Assembly: GCF_900455735.1 (NCBI RefSeq)
Contig: NZ_UAUI01000001.1
Coordinates: 992,001-1,056,000, forward strand
From: Rhodococcus wratislaviensis
GTDB taxonomy: Bacteria > Actinomycetota > Actinomycetes > Mycobacteriales > Mycobacteriaceae
Length of the DNA stretch: 64,000 bases
Direction: 5' to 3'
Shown here: piece after piece, positions 33,567-42,705 of the stretch
Numbering within the stretch: position 1 is the stretch's first letter
How the letters are laid out: each line of letters opens with the position of its first letter
Notes under the pieces: generated by a model
Database searches by the model: none
Told to the model about the DNA's origin: nothing
What the model saw: only the letters and a program-made list of their open reading frames with translations
Made by a program: the position numbers and the translations under genes

Positions 33567-33923
33567 TCACAGTCCGTCGATGACCGCCCCGAGACGGCTG
33601 AGGACCGCCCGCACGGTGATCCCGTCCTCCGGCGGCCCTGCCCCCTGCGAATCGGGGTCGGACACGGCATCTCGCACGACGGCGACGATGCTGCGTTCAT
33701 CGGTCAGGTCGATCTCCCGGACCGAGCGCCGCGCCGACGCCACGATGTCGTCCGGAGCAGGGACCTCGGTTTCCACGTCGGCGCGGTAGACCTCGACGTG
33801 CATGGTGCTCTTGCGCACCCGGAATGCGTAGGAGTTACCTTCTGCGGTCCGGCCGAAGCCGTGTGCGTGCGGTCCGACCGAGATGTCTTCGACGGTGAAC
33901 GTCGGTGTTTCGGGTGTTTCCAC
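33567..33923 (-). CDS. Hypothetical protein, Rv2137c position
   Basis: A 118-residue acidic protein with no recognised motif. It has a beta-rich first half (FTVEDISVGPHAHGFG, then SYAFRVRKSTMHVEVYRADV) and a polar helical end. Its place between uppP-type genes and a divergent lipoprotein gene matches what I recall of Rv2137c, but sequence similarity was not checked. Coding status is supported by the conserved-looking position and normal codon use. Confidence 0.55.
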   Translation of the reverse strand: METPETPTFTVEDISVGPHAHGFGRTAEGNSYAFRVRKSTMHVEVYRADVETEVPAPDDIVASARRSVREIDLTDERSIVAVVRDAVSDPDSQGAGPPEDGITVRAVLSRLGAVIDGL

Positions 33924-34106
33924 GGTCTTCTCCTCGATGACCTGGGCCGGCGGTCGGAAGACCGCCGGGCGCGGGGTCGATGTTTCTCACGGTATCGCCT
34001 CGGCACCCGCTGGGCACCGACCGCATTCGTGGGCGTTTCGCGGATCAGGGATGCTTGTAGGCAGTTGTGCAGGTGTAGGTCGATGAGAGAACCCGAGGAG
34101 CAGCAC

Positions 34107-35117
34107 ATGGGTAGACCGGGAGCGCGCGTCGTCGCCTCGTGTATCGGAGTGGCATTTCTACTGGTCACCGGCTGTTCGTCGAACTCCGACGAGGATCAGG
34201 CGATCACGATCGCCCCCGCGAGTGCCGCGCAGTCCCCGGCCCAGAACATCACGCCCGCCGGTGTCGTTCACCCTGTCGGCCTGCCGATCGAGTCCACCAC
34301 ATTCGACCCCGAGACCCGCACGACAGTCGTCCTGGGAGGCGGAGGCAACCAGATCCTGCTGTTCCCGGCCGGGGATTTCACGGCGGTTCCGCGGGTGGTT
34401 CCGCTGGACGACACCGTCGCCCAGGTCGCCCTCGCCCCCGGCGGTGTGGCGTTACTCGCGATGAACACGCAGGTAGGACGCCTGGACCTGCGCACGGGCG
34501 AGGTGACGTTCGTACCGGCCGGCGGTGACGTCCGGTCGGTCGCCCCACTGCCCGACGGGCGGCTGGCGATGGGCCTGGGCAATGGCGAGATTCACATCGT
34601 GAACACCGAGACGAACGAGTCACAGGTGATCGGCGGACTCACGTCCGTCGACGGGCTTGCCGTCGTCGGCGACTCGCTCACCGCTCTCGACCGTGGTCAG
34701 ACGTCCGTGACCGCCATCGACGTCCCCGGTTCCGCGCTCGGTGTCGCGCTGCGCGCCGGTGAAGGCGCCACACAACTCACGACCGACCACTACGGGCGGA
34801 TCCTCGTCACCGACACCACCGGCGACGAACTGCTCGCCTACACCACCGACACACTGATGCTCCGCCAACGGTTCCCCGCCGGGCTCGCGCCGTACGCCGT
34901 CGCCTACGACGACACCGCCGACCGGGCGTGGGTCACGCTGACCGAGACCAACGAAGTGGTCGGATTCGACCTGTCGAGTGGAGTGGGCGTGGAAACGGCA
35001 CGGTATCCCACCGTCCGGCAGCCGAACTCTGTCACTGTGGATACCGTGAACGGTGACCTCCTGATCGGTTCCGCGACGGGAGACGGCCTGCAGCAGATCC
35101 CGACGAGGAGTTCGTAG
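34107..35117 (+). CDS. Lipoprotein with beta-propeller, LppL-like
   Basis: A 336-residue secreted lipoprotein. The signal peptide ends with the lipobox LVTGC near residue 24. The rest consists of repeated WD/YncE-like blades (VVLGGGGNQILLF, VAPLPDGRLAMGLGNGEIHIV, DDTADRAWVTLTETNEVVGFD). The ATG follows a GAGGAG ribosome site. Upstream of pyrD it holds the position of M. tuberculosis lppL (Rv2138). The ligand is unknown. Confidence 0.8.
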   Translation: MGRPGARVVASCIGVAFLLVTGCSSNSDEDQAITIAPASAAQSPAQNITPAGVVHPVGLPIESTTFDPETRTTVVLGGGGNQILLFPAGDFTAVPRVVPLDDTVAQVALAPGGVALLAMNTQVGRLDLRTGEVTFVPAGGDVRSVAPLPDGRLAMGLGNGEIHIVNTETNESQVIGGLTSVDGLAVVGDSLTALDRGQTSVTAIDVPGSALGVALRAGEGATQLTTDHYGRILVTDTTGDELLAYTTDTLMLRQRFPAGLAPYAVAYDDTADRAWVTLTETNEVVGFDLSSGVGVETARYPTVRQPNSVTVDTVNGDLLIGSATGDGLQQIPTRSS

Positions 35118-35357
35118 ATGGCATCGCATTCACGTCGACTCCCCTCCGGGTGGGAGATCGAATCCGAGGACTTCGAGTACGTGCCGCTTCGGCTGCCACC
35201 CGACGTCACCCGCATCAGCGCCTCGATGAGGTTGGCCATCCAGGCGGAGTTCGGTGGCTGGGAGCTGTCCCGAGTCCGCCTGTACTCCGACGGAAGCCGC
35301 CGTGTGCTGCTCAAACGAAGGAAAACCGCTCACCATGTCCCCGACCCCGCAATCTAG
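35118..35357 (+). CDS. DUF5703 family small protein
   Basis: A 79-residue protein of the actinobacterial DUF5703 family, with [19 protein letters not shown] and the [25 protein letters not shown] end. It starts directly after the lipoprotein stop and ends 10 nt before pyrD, so it belongs to the same transcript. Function is unknown. Confidence 0.75.
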   Translation: MASHSRRLPSGWEIESEDFEYVPLRLPPDVTRISASMRLAIQAEFGGWELSRVRLYSDGSRRVLLKRRKTAHHVPDPAI

Positions 35358-35367
35358 GGAGACCTCC

Positions 35368-36438
35368 TTGTACCACCTGCTGTTACAGGTGATGTTCCGC
35401 GTTCCTCCGGAGCGGATTCATCACCTGGCCTTCGCTGCGATGCGCCTGGTCACGCGGTTCTCGCCGCTGCGTCAGCTCGTCGGCAAGGTTCTCGTCGTGG
35501 ACGATCCGGCACTGCGGAACACCGTGTTCGGACTCGACTTCCCGGCGCCGCTCGGACTGGCCGCCGGATTCGACAAGGATGCGACCGGCGTCGACGCGTG
35601 GGGTCCCCTCGGCTTCGGGTTCGCCGAGGTGGGCACCGTCACTGCCCAGGCGCAGCCCGGAAACCCGGCTCCCCGCCTGTTCCGGCTGCCCGCGGACCGC
35701 GCCCTGATCAACCGGATGGGTTTCAACAATCACGGCGCAGGCAATGCCGCCAACCATCTCCGTCAGCGCCGGGCCGGTGTCCCGATCGGCGCGAACATCG
35801 GCAAGACCAAGATCGTCGACGCCGCGGACGCCCCGGCCGATTACACGGCGAGCGCGCAACTGCTCGGCCCGCTGGCCGATTTCATGGTGGTCAACGTCAG
35901 CTCACCGAACACCCCGGGACTGCGGGACCTGCAGGCCGTCGAGTCTCTCCGGCCTCTCCTGCGTGCGGTTCTCGACTGCGTGACCGTCCCGGTTCTGGTG
36001 AAGATCGCCCCCGACCTGTCCGATGACGACGTCGACGCGGTCGCGGATCTCGCGCTCGAACTCGGTCTGGCCGGCATCGTCGCGACCAACACGACCATCC
36101 GCCGGGACGGGCTGAACACCCCGGACGACGAAGTGGCGGCGATCGGCGCGGGCGGGTTGTCGGGTCCTCCGGTCGCCGAACGATCCCTCGAGGTCCTCCG
36201 CCGCCTGCACGCGCGGGTAGGTGATCGCCTGGTGCTGATCTCCGTCGGCGGCATCGAGACGGTCGACCAGGCGTGGGAACGGATCCTGGCCGGGGCGTCC
36301 CTCGTGCAGGGTTACACCGGCTTCATCTACGGCGGGCCGTTCTGGGCGCGCCGCATCCACAAGGGGCTGGCCCGGAAGGTGCGCGCGGCCGGCTACTCCT
36401 CCGTCGCCGATGCGGTCGGCGCAGGCGCCGTGCGCTGA
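35368..36438 (+). CDS. pyrD: Quinone-dependent dihydroorotate dehydrogenase PyrD
   Basis: A 356-residue class 2 enzyme of pyrimidine synthesis, membrane-associated through its N-terminal helices. Conserved motifs are [20 protein letters not shown], the catalytic serine region [16 protein letters not shown], and the FMN/phosphate region LISVGGIET...[10 protein letters not shown]. The TTG at 35368 is chosen because homology with the mycobacterial enzyme begins there and a GGGAG site lies upstream; an ATG at 35335 would overlap DUF5703. Confidence 0.92.
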   Translation: MYHLLLQVMFRVPPERIHHLAFAAMRLVTRFSPLRQLVGKVLVVDDPALRNTVFGLDFPAPLGLAAGFDKDATGVDAWGPLGFGFAEVGTVTAQAQPGNPAPRLFRLPADRALINRMGFNNHGAGNAANHLRQRRAGVPIGANIGKTKIVDAADAPADYTASAQLLGPLADFMVVNVSSPNTPGLRDLQAVESLRPLLRAVLDCVTVPVLVKIAPDLSDDDVDAVADLALELGLAGIVATNTTIRRDGLNTPDDEVAAIGAGGLSGPPVAERSLEVLRRLHARVGDRLVLISVGGIETVDQAWERILAGASLVQGYTGFIYGGPFWARRIHKGLARKVRAAGYSSVADAVGAGAVR

Positions 36439-36458
36439 CACGGACCGCACACAGACCG

Positions 36459-36491
36459 GTGGCCGGCGAATCCCGAGGATTCGCCGGCCAC
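36459..36491. terminator. Perfect 15-bp hairpin after pyrD
   Basis: GTGGCCGGCGAATCC-CGA-GGATTCGCCGGCCAC forms a fully paired stem with a three-base loop between convergent pyrD and the PEBP gene, so it can end both transcripts. Confidence 0.75.
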
Positions 36492-36514
36492 TCGTGTCTT
36501 CCGGAGCTATCGAG

Positions 36515-37045
36515 CTACTGCTCGTACGTTCCCTGGATCTTCGCGCGAGCGATCGCATGCGAGAACAGGTTGAAACCCAGGAACGCCGGCGTCGAGTCGG
36601 CGGTGACCCCGTCGAGGGTCTCCACGTCGAGCGCGTGGACCACGAAGATGTAGCGGTGCGGCCCGTGTCCTTCCGGCGGGGCCGCGCCGAGGAAGCGACG
36701 CAGTCCGGCGTCGTTCTTCAGCGTGATCGCACCGCTCGGGAGCCCGGTTCCGTCGTCGTCGCCTGCCCCGCTCACCAGCGTGGTCGTGTCGGCCGGAATG
36801 TTGGCGACCGCCCAGTGCCAGAATCCGGACGCCGTCGGCGCGTCGGGGTCGTACACCGTCACCGCGAAGCTCTTGGTCTCGGCGGGGAACCCCGACCACG
36901 ACAGCTGCGGTGAGTTGTCGTAGCCGCCGGCGCCGAAGATTCCGCTGACCTGTTCCTTGTTCAGCGGCTGCCCGTCGGTGACGTCGGTGGAGGTCAGCTC
37001 GAAACTCGGCAGGTCGGGAAGGGCCTCGTACGGGTCGTGTGACAT
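36515..37045 (-). CDS. YbhB/YbcL (PEBP, Raf-kinase-inhibitor-like) protein
   Basis: A 176-residue cytoplasmic protein of the phosphatidylethanolamine-binding family. Conserved ligand-site blocks are [37 protein letters not shown], and [22 protein letters not shown] ribosome site precedes the ATG. M. tuberculosis has a PEBP gene (Rv2140c) at the same spot after pyrD. The biological role is not established. Confidence 0.9.
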   Translation of the reverse strand: MSHDPYEALPDLPSFELTSTDVTDGQPLNKEQVSGIFGAGGYDNSPQLSWSGFPAETKSFAVTVYDPDAPTASGFWHWAVANIPADTTTLVSGAGDDDGTGLPSGAITLKNDAGLRRFLGAAPPEGHGPHRYIFVVHALDVETLDGVTADSTPAFLGFNLFSHAIARAKIQGTYEQ

Positions 37046-37079
37046 GCGGTTCCTCTCTTGTCGCGTATCGGTTCTCGGA

Positions 37080-38432
37080 TCAGCTGTGGAGCAGAAAATG
37101 TTCCAGCACGCGTGTACCGAACAGTAGTGCGTCGACCGGTACCCGTTCGTCGACACCGTGGAACAGCGCGCTGAAATCCAGGTCGGGGGGCAGCTGCAGC
37201 GGAGCGAACCCGAAGCACCGGATGCCGAGCTTCGCGAACGCCTTGGCGTCGGTTCCACCCGACAGCATGTAGGGCACCGTCCGGGCACCGGGATCGTGCG
37301 CGAGGATCGCGTCGTTCATGGCGTCTACGAGATGTCCGTCGAACGTCGTCTCGTAGGAGTCGAGTTTCGTGATCCATTCGCGCTGGACGTCCGGTCCGAT
37401 CAGCTCGTCGACAGTCGCCTCGAACTCGGCCTGCCTGCCGGGCAGGATCCGGCAGTCGACGACGGCCTCCGCGGTCTGCGGGATGACGTTGGCCTTGTAA
37501 CCGGCCGAGAGCATGGTCGGGTTCGCGGTGTCCCGGAGGGTGGCGCCGATGATGTTGGCGATGGTGCCGAGTTTCGCGAGGGTGCCGTCGAGGTCGGGCG
37601 ACTTCGGGTCGAGGTCGAGTCCGGTCTCCTCACCCGCCGCTTCGAGGAATTCGGCCACCGAATCGGGGATGACCAACGGGAACGTGTGCGCACCCAGCCG
37701 GGCGACCGCCTGCGCCAGGATGGTGACGGCGTTGTCGGTGTGCAGGAACGAACCGTGCCCGGCCCGGCCCTTGGCCGTCAGCCGCATCCATCCGAGACCC
37801 TTCTCCGCGGTCTCGACGAGATAGAGCCTGCGGTCGGTGCCGTCCGGTCGGGGAACGGTCAGGGAGAAGCCGCCGACCTCGCCGACAGCTTCCGTCACAC
37901 CCTCGAACAGATCGGGACGATTCTCGACCAGCCACTGGCAGCCGTACTTGCCACCGGCCTCCTCGTCGGCGACGAAGGCGAACACGAGGTCGCGGGGAGG
38001 AACGATTCCCTCGGCCTTGAACTGGCGGGCGACCGCCAGGATCATCCCGACCATGTCCTTCATGTCGACGGCACCGCGTCCCCACACGTAACCGTCCTCG
38101 ACGGCTCCGGAGAACGGGTGGACGCGCCAGTCGGCCGGCTCGGCGGGAACGACGTCGAGGTGGCCGTGCAGCATGAGGGCGCCGCGGTCGGGGTTCGAGC
38201 CTTTCAGCCGCGCGAACACGTTGCCGCGGCCCGGTGCACCCGACTCCACGTACTCGGTCTCGTAGCCCACTTCCTGCAGCTGGGCCGCCACCCACTCCGC
38301 ACACTCGCGTTCGCCCTTCGTCGTGGCGAGCTCTCCGGTGTTGGACGTGTCGAAGCGGATCAGTGAACTGACGAGATCCACGACTTCGGCTTCGGCGCGA
38401 CCCTGGCCTGGGGTTTCCTGTGTAGTTGGCAC
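37080..38432 (-). CDS. M20 family metallopeptidase / deacylase
   Basis: A 450-residue zinc hydrolase of the ArgE/DapE/CPG2 type. The metal and catalytic motifs are [19 protein letters not shown], and ADEEAGG with the catalytic glutamate, plus a C-terminal [12 protein letters not shown] histidine. The substrate is probably an amidated or N-acylated amino acid or dipeptide. GTG start at 38432 has a GGAAAGTG site upstream. It follows the PEBP gene 34 bp away on the same strand. Confidence 0.88.
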   Translation of the reverse strand: MPTTQETPGQGRAEAEVVDLVSSLIRFDTSNTGELATTKGERECAEWVAAQLQEVGYETEYVESGAPGRGNVFARLKGSNPDRGALMLHGHLDVVPAEPADWRVHPFSGAVEDGYVWGRGAVDMKDMVGMILAVARQFKAEGIVPPRDLVFAFVADEEAGGKYGCQWLVENRPDLFEGVTEAVGEVGGFSLTVPRPDGTDRRLYLVETAEKGLGWMRLTAKGRAGHGSFLHTDNAVTILAQAVARLGAHTFPLVIPDSVAEFLEAAGEETGLDLDPKSPDLDGTLAKLGTIANIIGATLRDTANPTMLSAGYKANVIPQTAEAVVDCRILPGRQAEFEATVDELIGPDVQREWITKLDSYETTFDGHLVDAMNDAILAHDPGARTVPYMLSGGTDAKAFAKLGIRCFGFAPLQLPPDLDFSALFHGVDERVPVDALLFGTRVLEHFLLHS

Positions 38433-38543
38433 TCCACTTTCCTACCACCGCAGCAGCGGAAACGCTCAGGTGAGAGGGGCGATTTGGGCCGTGGCGGTTC
38501 ATCGGTTAATCTTTTGCAGCACCCAGGAAATGGGGGCAAGCAA

Positions 38544-38629
38544 GTCCGAGTGGCGGAATGGCAGACGCGCTAGCTTGAGGTGCTAGTGTCCTATTAACGG
38601 ACGTGGGGGTTCAAGTCCCCCCTCGGACA
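38544..38629 (+). tRNA. tRNA-Leu (anticodon GAG)
   Basis: The acceptor arms GTCCGAG (38544-38550) and CTCGGAC (38622-38628) pair perfectly. The anticodon stem CTAGC/GCTAG encloses the loop TTGAGGT, giving anticodon GAG. A long variable arm and the GGTTCAAGTCC T-loop fit a type II leucine tRNA. CCA is not encoded. Confidence 0.95.
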
Positions 38630-38650
38630 CTCTGAGTTGAGACAGACGAA

Positions 38651-38679
38651 AAGGCCCCGGTTCATCGAACCGGGGCCTT
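38651..38679 (+). terminator. Rho-independent-like terminator after tRNA-Leu
   Basis: AAGGCCCCGGTTC and GAACCGGGGCCTT are exact reverse complements around a three-base loop, followed by CTTCTTCG. It closes the tRNA transcription unit 23 bp before the next gene. Confidence 0.85.
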
Positions 38680-38701
38680 CTTCGTGAGAGGGCGAAGTTC
38701 G

Positions 38702-40156
38702 ATGGGTGAAACAACGACGACGATCGATCCGGCGGATCTCGAGATCTGCCTGAAGGTTCTCGATCAGGCGGCGGAACTCGACGATGCGGATCCCGATTCC
38801 GTCACGGTCCAGCGCGCTGTCGGTCACCTCTTCAAGAAGTTGAAGAAGCGCAGGCGGATCGCGGCCCGCGACGCCGTCTCCGAGGCCGACCGTCAGGTCG
38901 TCGCCGCGACCGCGACGGGTTCCCCCGATCGGATCGACGACGAGACCGCGGGCATCCCGCTCACGTCGAACGCCGACGGCGCGTCCGCGGGCACCCTGAT
39001 CCGGCCCCGCCCGTGCTACATCTGCAAGCAGCGCTACACCCGGGTCGACGCGTTCTACCACCAGCTGTGCCCCGACTGCGCGGCAAAGAGCCGCGCCAAG
39101 CGGGACGCACGCGCCGACCTCACCGGCCGCCGGGCGCTGCTGACCGGTGGTCGCGCCAAGATCGGGATGTACATCGCCCTGCGGTTGCTCCGCGACGGAG
39201 CCCACACCACGATCACGACGCGTTTCCCCAACGACGCCATCCGCCGGTTCAAGGCCATGGAGGACAGCAGCGAGTGGATTCACCGGCTGCGCGTCGTCGG
39301 CATCGATCTGCGCGACCCGGCGCAGGTCGTCGCGCTGGCCGACTCCGTTGCCGCACAGGGCCCGCTGGACATCCTGATCAACAACGCCGCGCAGACGGTG
39401 CGACGCTCCCCCGGCGCCTACAGCGCGCTCGCGGATGCCGAGTCCGGCGCCCTTCCCTCCGGCGACCTGCCCGACGTCCTGACGTTCGGCAAGACGAGCG
39501 ACGCCCACCCGGCAGCACTCGCCGGTTCGCTGTCCGACGTGTCCGCGATGGCGGGCGCCGCACTGTCCCCCGACGCGGTGAGCTCACTCGCACTGGTCGC
39601 GAAGTCGGCATCCCCCGATCGCATCGACCAGGGTCTGGCGATCGACGCCGGCGGACTCCTGCCCGACCTCGCGCACACGAACAGCTGGGTCCAGACGGTC
39701 GAGGAAGTCGACCCGATCGAGCTGCTCGAGGTGCAGTTGTGCAACTCGGTCGCCCCGTTCATCCTCGTGTCCCGGCTGCGGCCCGCGATGGCGGCGGCAG
39801 GCGCCCGCCGCAAATACGTGGTGAACGTCTCCGCGATGGAGGGCCAGTTCAGCCGCGCCTACAAGGGTCCGGGGCATCCGCACACCAACATGGCGAAGGC
39901 CGCACTGAACATGCTCACCCGCACCAGCGCCAAGGAGATGCTCGACGACGGCATCCTCATGACCGCGGTGGATACCGGGTGGATCACCGACGAGCGGCCG
40001 CATTACACCAAGATGCGCCTGGCCGACGAGGGTTTCCACGCCCCCCTCGACCTCGTCGACGGCGCCGCCCGCGTCTACGACCCCATCGTCCAGGGCGAGC
40101 AGGGCGTCGATCTGCACGGCTGCTTCCTGAAGGACTACGAGCCCTCACCCTGGTGA
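38702..40156 (+). CDS. SDR-like protein with zinc knuckle and replaced catalytic Tyr
   Basis: A 484-residue protein. An N-terminal helical part is followed by a four-cysteine zinc site at C105/C108 and C123/C126. A Rossmann domain follows (LLTGGRAKIGMYIA, then DILINNAAQT). Large insertions separate these from the C-terminal half, where the usual YxxxK reads T395-NMA-K399, so the catalytic tyrosine is a threonine. SDR fold and cofactor binding look likely, but standard SDR chemistry does not. Function is unknown. A GAGAGGG site upstream supports the ATG. Confidence 0.75.
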   Translation: MGETTTTIDPADLEICLKVLDQAAELDDADPDSVTVQRAVGHLFKKLKKRRRIAARDAVSEADRQVVAATATGSPDRIDDETAGIPLTSNADGASAGTLIRPRPCYICKQRYTRVDAFYHQLCPDCAAKSRAKRDARADLTGRRALLTGGRAKIGMYIALRLLRDGAHTTITTRFPNDAIRRFKAMEDSSEWIHRLRVVGIDLRDPAQVVALADSVAAQGPLDILINNAAQTVRRSPGAYSALADAESGALPSGDLPDVLTFGKTSDAHPAALAGSLSDVSAMAGAALSPDAVSSLALVAKSASPDRIDQGLAIDAGGLLPDLAHTNSWVQTVEEVDPIELLEVQLCNSVAPFILVSRLRPAMAAAGARRKYVVNVSAMEGQFSRAYKGPGHPHTNMAKAALNMLTRTSAKEMLDDGILMTAVDTGWITDERPHYTKMRLADEGFHAPLDLVDGAARVYDPIVQGEQGVDLHGCFLKDYEPSPW

Positions 40157-40261
40157 TCGAGCACCGCTCGGATCCACCTACGAGAGCATCGACACAGCCG
40201 GAGCACTCTCCGGCGCGGGGATAATAGGGGTCGTACCGATACCTGAAAATGGAGGCGCTTC

Positions 40262-40678
40262 ATGGCGATAGCCGTTGTCCACCGAGACAGCCCGGAAGGC
40301 CGGGCGGCCATCGTCCACGCCGCCCGCGAGGCTGTGCAACGACGGGAACAGCTGCTCGTCCTCCACGTCCTCGACGACGACCCCGGGCAGGACGCCGAGT
40401 CCGACCGCTCCGCCCTCCGCGCCGAGATCCAGGCGACGCTCGAGAGCGGCGGAGTCGGCGAGTCGTCGTGGGAACTGCGCACCAACGAACACGACGGCGA
40501 TCAGGTGAGCGCGCTGCGCGCGCTGGTCGACAGCAGCGGTGCGGATCTGCTGGTCGTGGGGACCCGGCGCATGTCCCCGATCGGCAAGTTCCTCCTGGAA
40601 CGATGGCTGCAGCGCCTCCTCCTCGAGGTCGACATTCCGATCCTGGTGGTCAAGGAAGACGTGCGCGGCACCGCCTGA
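40262..40678 (+). CDS. Universal stress protein (UspA family)
   Basis: A 138-residue single UspA domain with a Rossmann-like fold: the N-terminal IAVVHRDSPEGRAAIVHAARE, the middle LLVLHVLDDD, and the C-terminal LLVVGTRRMSPIGKFLLERW. The usual ATP-binding GxxG(9x)GS motif is incomplete, because no GS pair follows, so ATP binding is doubtful. A GGAGGCG site precedes the ATG. The gene stands alone between the SDR-like protein and DUF2784. Confidence 0.85.
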   Translation: MAIAVVHRDSPEGRAAIVHAAREAVQRREQLLVLHVLDDDPGQDAESDRSALRAEIQATLESGGVGESSWELRTNEHDGDQVSALRALVDSSGADLLVVGTRRMSPIGKFLLERWLQRLLLEVDIPILVVKEDVRGTA

Positions 40679-40755
40679 GCCCGTTACCCGGCGGACCCGG
40701 CCGAGCGACGCTTACGATGGCGTATGGGGGAACTTCGGATGTCAGGGGTGCATCG

Positions 40756-41163
40756 ATGGGGAGCGTCTTCTACGAGGTCGTCGCCGACGCCACCGCCGTC
40801 GCGCACTTGATCTTCATCCTCTACGTCGCCTGTGGCGGGTTCCTCGCCTGGCGCTGGCCTCGCACGATCGCACTCCACCTCGCTGCGGTGGCCTGGGGAT
40901 TCACTGGCCTGCTGGTCGGCATCGACTGCCCGCTGACACACGTGGAGAGCTGGGCCCGGGTCCGCGCCGGGCAGGACCCGCTCCCCTCGTCCGGGTTCAT
41001 CTCCCACTACCTCACCGGTGTCGTCTACCCGGAATCCGCCGCGGGAGCGATGCAAACTCTCGTCGCGCTCGGCATCGTCACCTCGTGGGTCGGCTACGTC
41101 GTCCTGCGGGTTCGCACCCGGGTACCCCTCGCTCCGACCCACCCCGGCGGTACCGGAGTCTGA
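40756..41163 (+). CDS. DUF2784 membrane protein
   Basis: A 135-residue protein with four hydrophobic segments, typical of DUF2784 (AHLIFILYVACGGFLAWRWP, GLLVGIDCPLTHVESWAR, then FISHYLTGVVYPE). Conserved Cys and His residues on the DCPLTH loop suggest a redox or metal role, which is not established. The ATG at 40756 is preferred; a frame from 40717 would add an unlikely extension. Confidence 0.78.
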   Translation: MGSVFYEVVADATAVAHLIFILYVACGGFLAWRWPRTIALHLAAVAWGFTGLLVGIDCPLTHVESWARVRAGQDPLPSSGFISHYLTGVVYPESAAGAMQTLVALGIVTSWVGYVVLRVRTRVPLAPTHPGGTGV

Positions 41164-41186
41164 GCTCGTCCTTCCCTACCGCCGAG

Positions 41187-41192
41187 TAGGGT
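41187..41192 (+). promoter_or_regulatory. Candidate -10 element of the enoyl-reductase-like gene
   Basis: TAGGGT is followed by 6 nt and the ATG at 41199, with no ribosome-binding site: another leaderless layout. Confidence 0.4.
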
Positions 41193-41198
41193 CGTGTC

Positions 41199-42443
41199 AT
41201 GACAGACAGCGCACGTGAATTGGATCTCGTCGTCTACGGGGCCACCGGCTTCGTCGGCAAACTTCTCGCCGACTATCTCGCACAGCACGCCCCGGACGGC
41301 GTGCGGATCGCGCTCGCGGGGCGCACAGCCGCCAAGCTCGAAGCGGTGCGGTCCGCACTCGGACCGCGGGCGGCGCAGTGGCCCCTCATCGTCGCGAACT
41401 CCGACGACGCCGCGTCGCTCGCAGCCCTCGCGGGACGCACCCGCGTGGTCGCGACGACGGTCGGCCCCTATGCCAAGTACGGACACGCCCTCGCAGCGGC
41501 CTGCGCCGAGGAGGGCACCGACTACGTCGACCTCACCGGTGAGGTGCTGTTCGCCCGCGAGAGCATCGACGCCAACCACGACCGGGCCCGCGAGACCGGC
41601 GCCCGGATCGTCCACTCCTGCGGGTTCGACTCCATTCCGTCCGACCTCGGGGTGCACGTCCTCCACGAGAAGGTCCGGGAGGACGGCGCCGGCGAACTCA
41701 CCGACACCACCCTGGTGGTCACGTCCGTGCGCGGCGGCGTCAGCGGCGGCACGATCGATTCGCTGCGCACGCAGGTGGACGTGTCGAAGAAGAATCCGGC
41801 GTCGCGGCATCTCGCGGCTTCGCCGTACTCGCTGAGCCCCGACCGCTCGAAGGAACCGGACCTCGGCAAGCAGTCCGACATGAGCGTGGTCAACGGCGAG
41901 GACATCGCACCCGGTCTGAAGGGGTGGAAGGCGCCCTTCTTCATGGGGCCCTACAACACCCGGGTCGTGCGGCGCAGCAACGCGCTCCGCGACTGGGCCT
42001 ACGGTCGGGAATTCAAGTACCGCGAGGTCATGAACGTCGGAAGCTCCCCGATCACACCGGTGATCGCGGGTGCGGTGGCGGCCGGCCTCGGCGGAATGAT
42101 CGTCGGAATGGCCCTCCCGCCCACCCGGTACATCCTCGACCGCGTTCTGCCCTCACCAGGCGACGGCCCCAGCGAAGAGGCGCAACGCAAGGGTCATTTC
42201 ACCATCGACGTGTACACGACCACCACCACGGGCGCGCGCTACACATCGCGGGTGAAGGCGAAGGGTGATCCCGGATACCGCGCCACCGCGGTGATGCTCG
42301 GCGAATCCGCGCTGAGCCTCGTCCTCGGCGGCGATGCACTGCCGGATTCGGCCGGCGTCCTCACCCCCGCGACGGCACTCGGCGACGTCCTGGTGACACG
42401 GCTGCGCGACGCGGGCTTCGAGATCTCTGCGCGAAAACTGTGA
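41199..42443 (+). CDS. Saccharopine-dehydrogenase-like / trans-acting enoyl reductase family protein
   Basis: A 414-residue protein with an N-terminal Rossmann domain (LVVYGATGFVGKLLADYL, then GTDYVDLTGEVLF and SCGFDSIPSDLG). The family includes the mycobacterial trans-acting enoyl reductase Rv2953 and its many unassigned paralogues. The C-terminal half has a hydrophobic stretch (VIAGAVAAGLGGMIVGMALPP) that could be membrane-associated. The substrate is unknown, and a lipid-related role is a family-based guess. Confidence 0.82.
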   Translation: MTDSARELDLVVYGATGFVGKLLADYLAQHAPDGVRIALAGRTAAKLEAVRSALGPRAAQWPLIVANSDDAASLAALAGRTRVVATTVGPYAKYGHALAAACAEEGTDYVDLTGEVLFARESIDANHDRARETGARIVHSCGFDSIPSDLGVHVLHEKVREDGAGELTDTTLVVTSVRGGVSGGTIDSLRTQVDVSKKNPASRHLAASPYSLSPDRSKEPDLGKQSDMSVVNGEDIAPGLKGWKAPFFMGPYNTRVVRRSNALRDWAYGREFKYREVMNVGSSPITPVIAGAVAAGLGGMIVGMALPPTRYILDRVLPSPGDGPSEEAQRKGHFTIDVYTTTTTGARYTSRVKAKGDPGYRATAVMLGESALSLVLGGDALPDSAGVLTPATALGDVLVTRLRDAGFEISARKL

Positions 42444-42545
42444 GCGGTTGGGCGCGTGTGAAGATGACACGCGCCCACCCCTCCCGCTAGTGTCGAACCT
42501 TGTGCGCGGACGGCCGCGCACGCGACGAGAGATGTGGGAGTTCGA

Positions 42546-42647
42546 GTGAACGGCACGAGCGCGCAGGCAGGCCCCGCGGCCTCGCTCGCCCTCATGCCCT
42601 TCTGGCCCTCCCGCCGAGGCCATGCCTTCGACCAGGGATGTTGCTGA
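42546..42647 (+). CDS. Candidate cysteine-attenuator leader peptide
   Basis: A 33-codon ORF with GTG start and a GGGAG ribosome site ends QGCC-stop (codons TGT TGC TGA at 42639-42647). A 7-bp hairpin lies directly over the stop codon, then 58 bp later the TauE/SafE permease begins. Short leader ORFs ending in consecutive Cys codons act as cysteine-responsive attenuators in mycobacteria, so here ribosome stalling at the Cys codons could control the sulfur permease. Expression is not shown by the sequence. Confidence 0.5.
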   Translation: MNGTSAQAGPAASLALMPFWPSRRGHAFDQGCC

Positions 42648-42665
42648 CCAGCCTGCTCGCTGGTC
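42646..42665 (+). promoter_or_regulatory. Hairpin at the leader-peptide stop codon
   Basis: GACCAGC (42646-42652) pairs with GCTGGTC (42659-42665) around a six-base loop. An earlier GACCAG copy (42630-42635) could pair with the same right arm instead. A ribosome on the Cys codons would cover these sites, so alternative structures could act as a switch. Confidence 0.4.
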
Positions 42666-42705
42666 TTTGCTGCCCTGACGGTTCGCTCTCTCGGTCGGAG
42701 TCTCG

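Noticed and set aside
38544-38629. tRNA-Leu as an attachment site for an integrated element
   Set aside because: No integrase, no direct repeat of the tRNA 3' end and no phage or plasmid genes were seen on either side.
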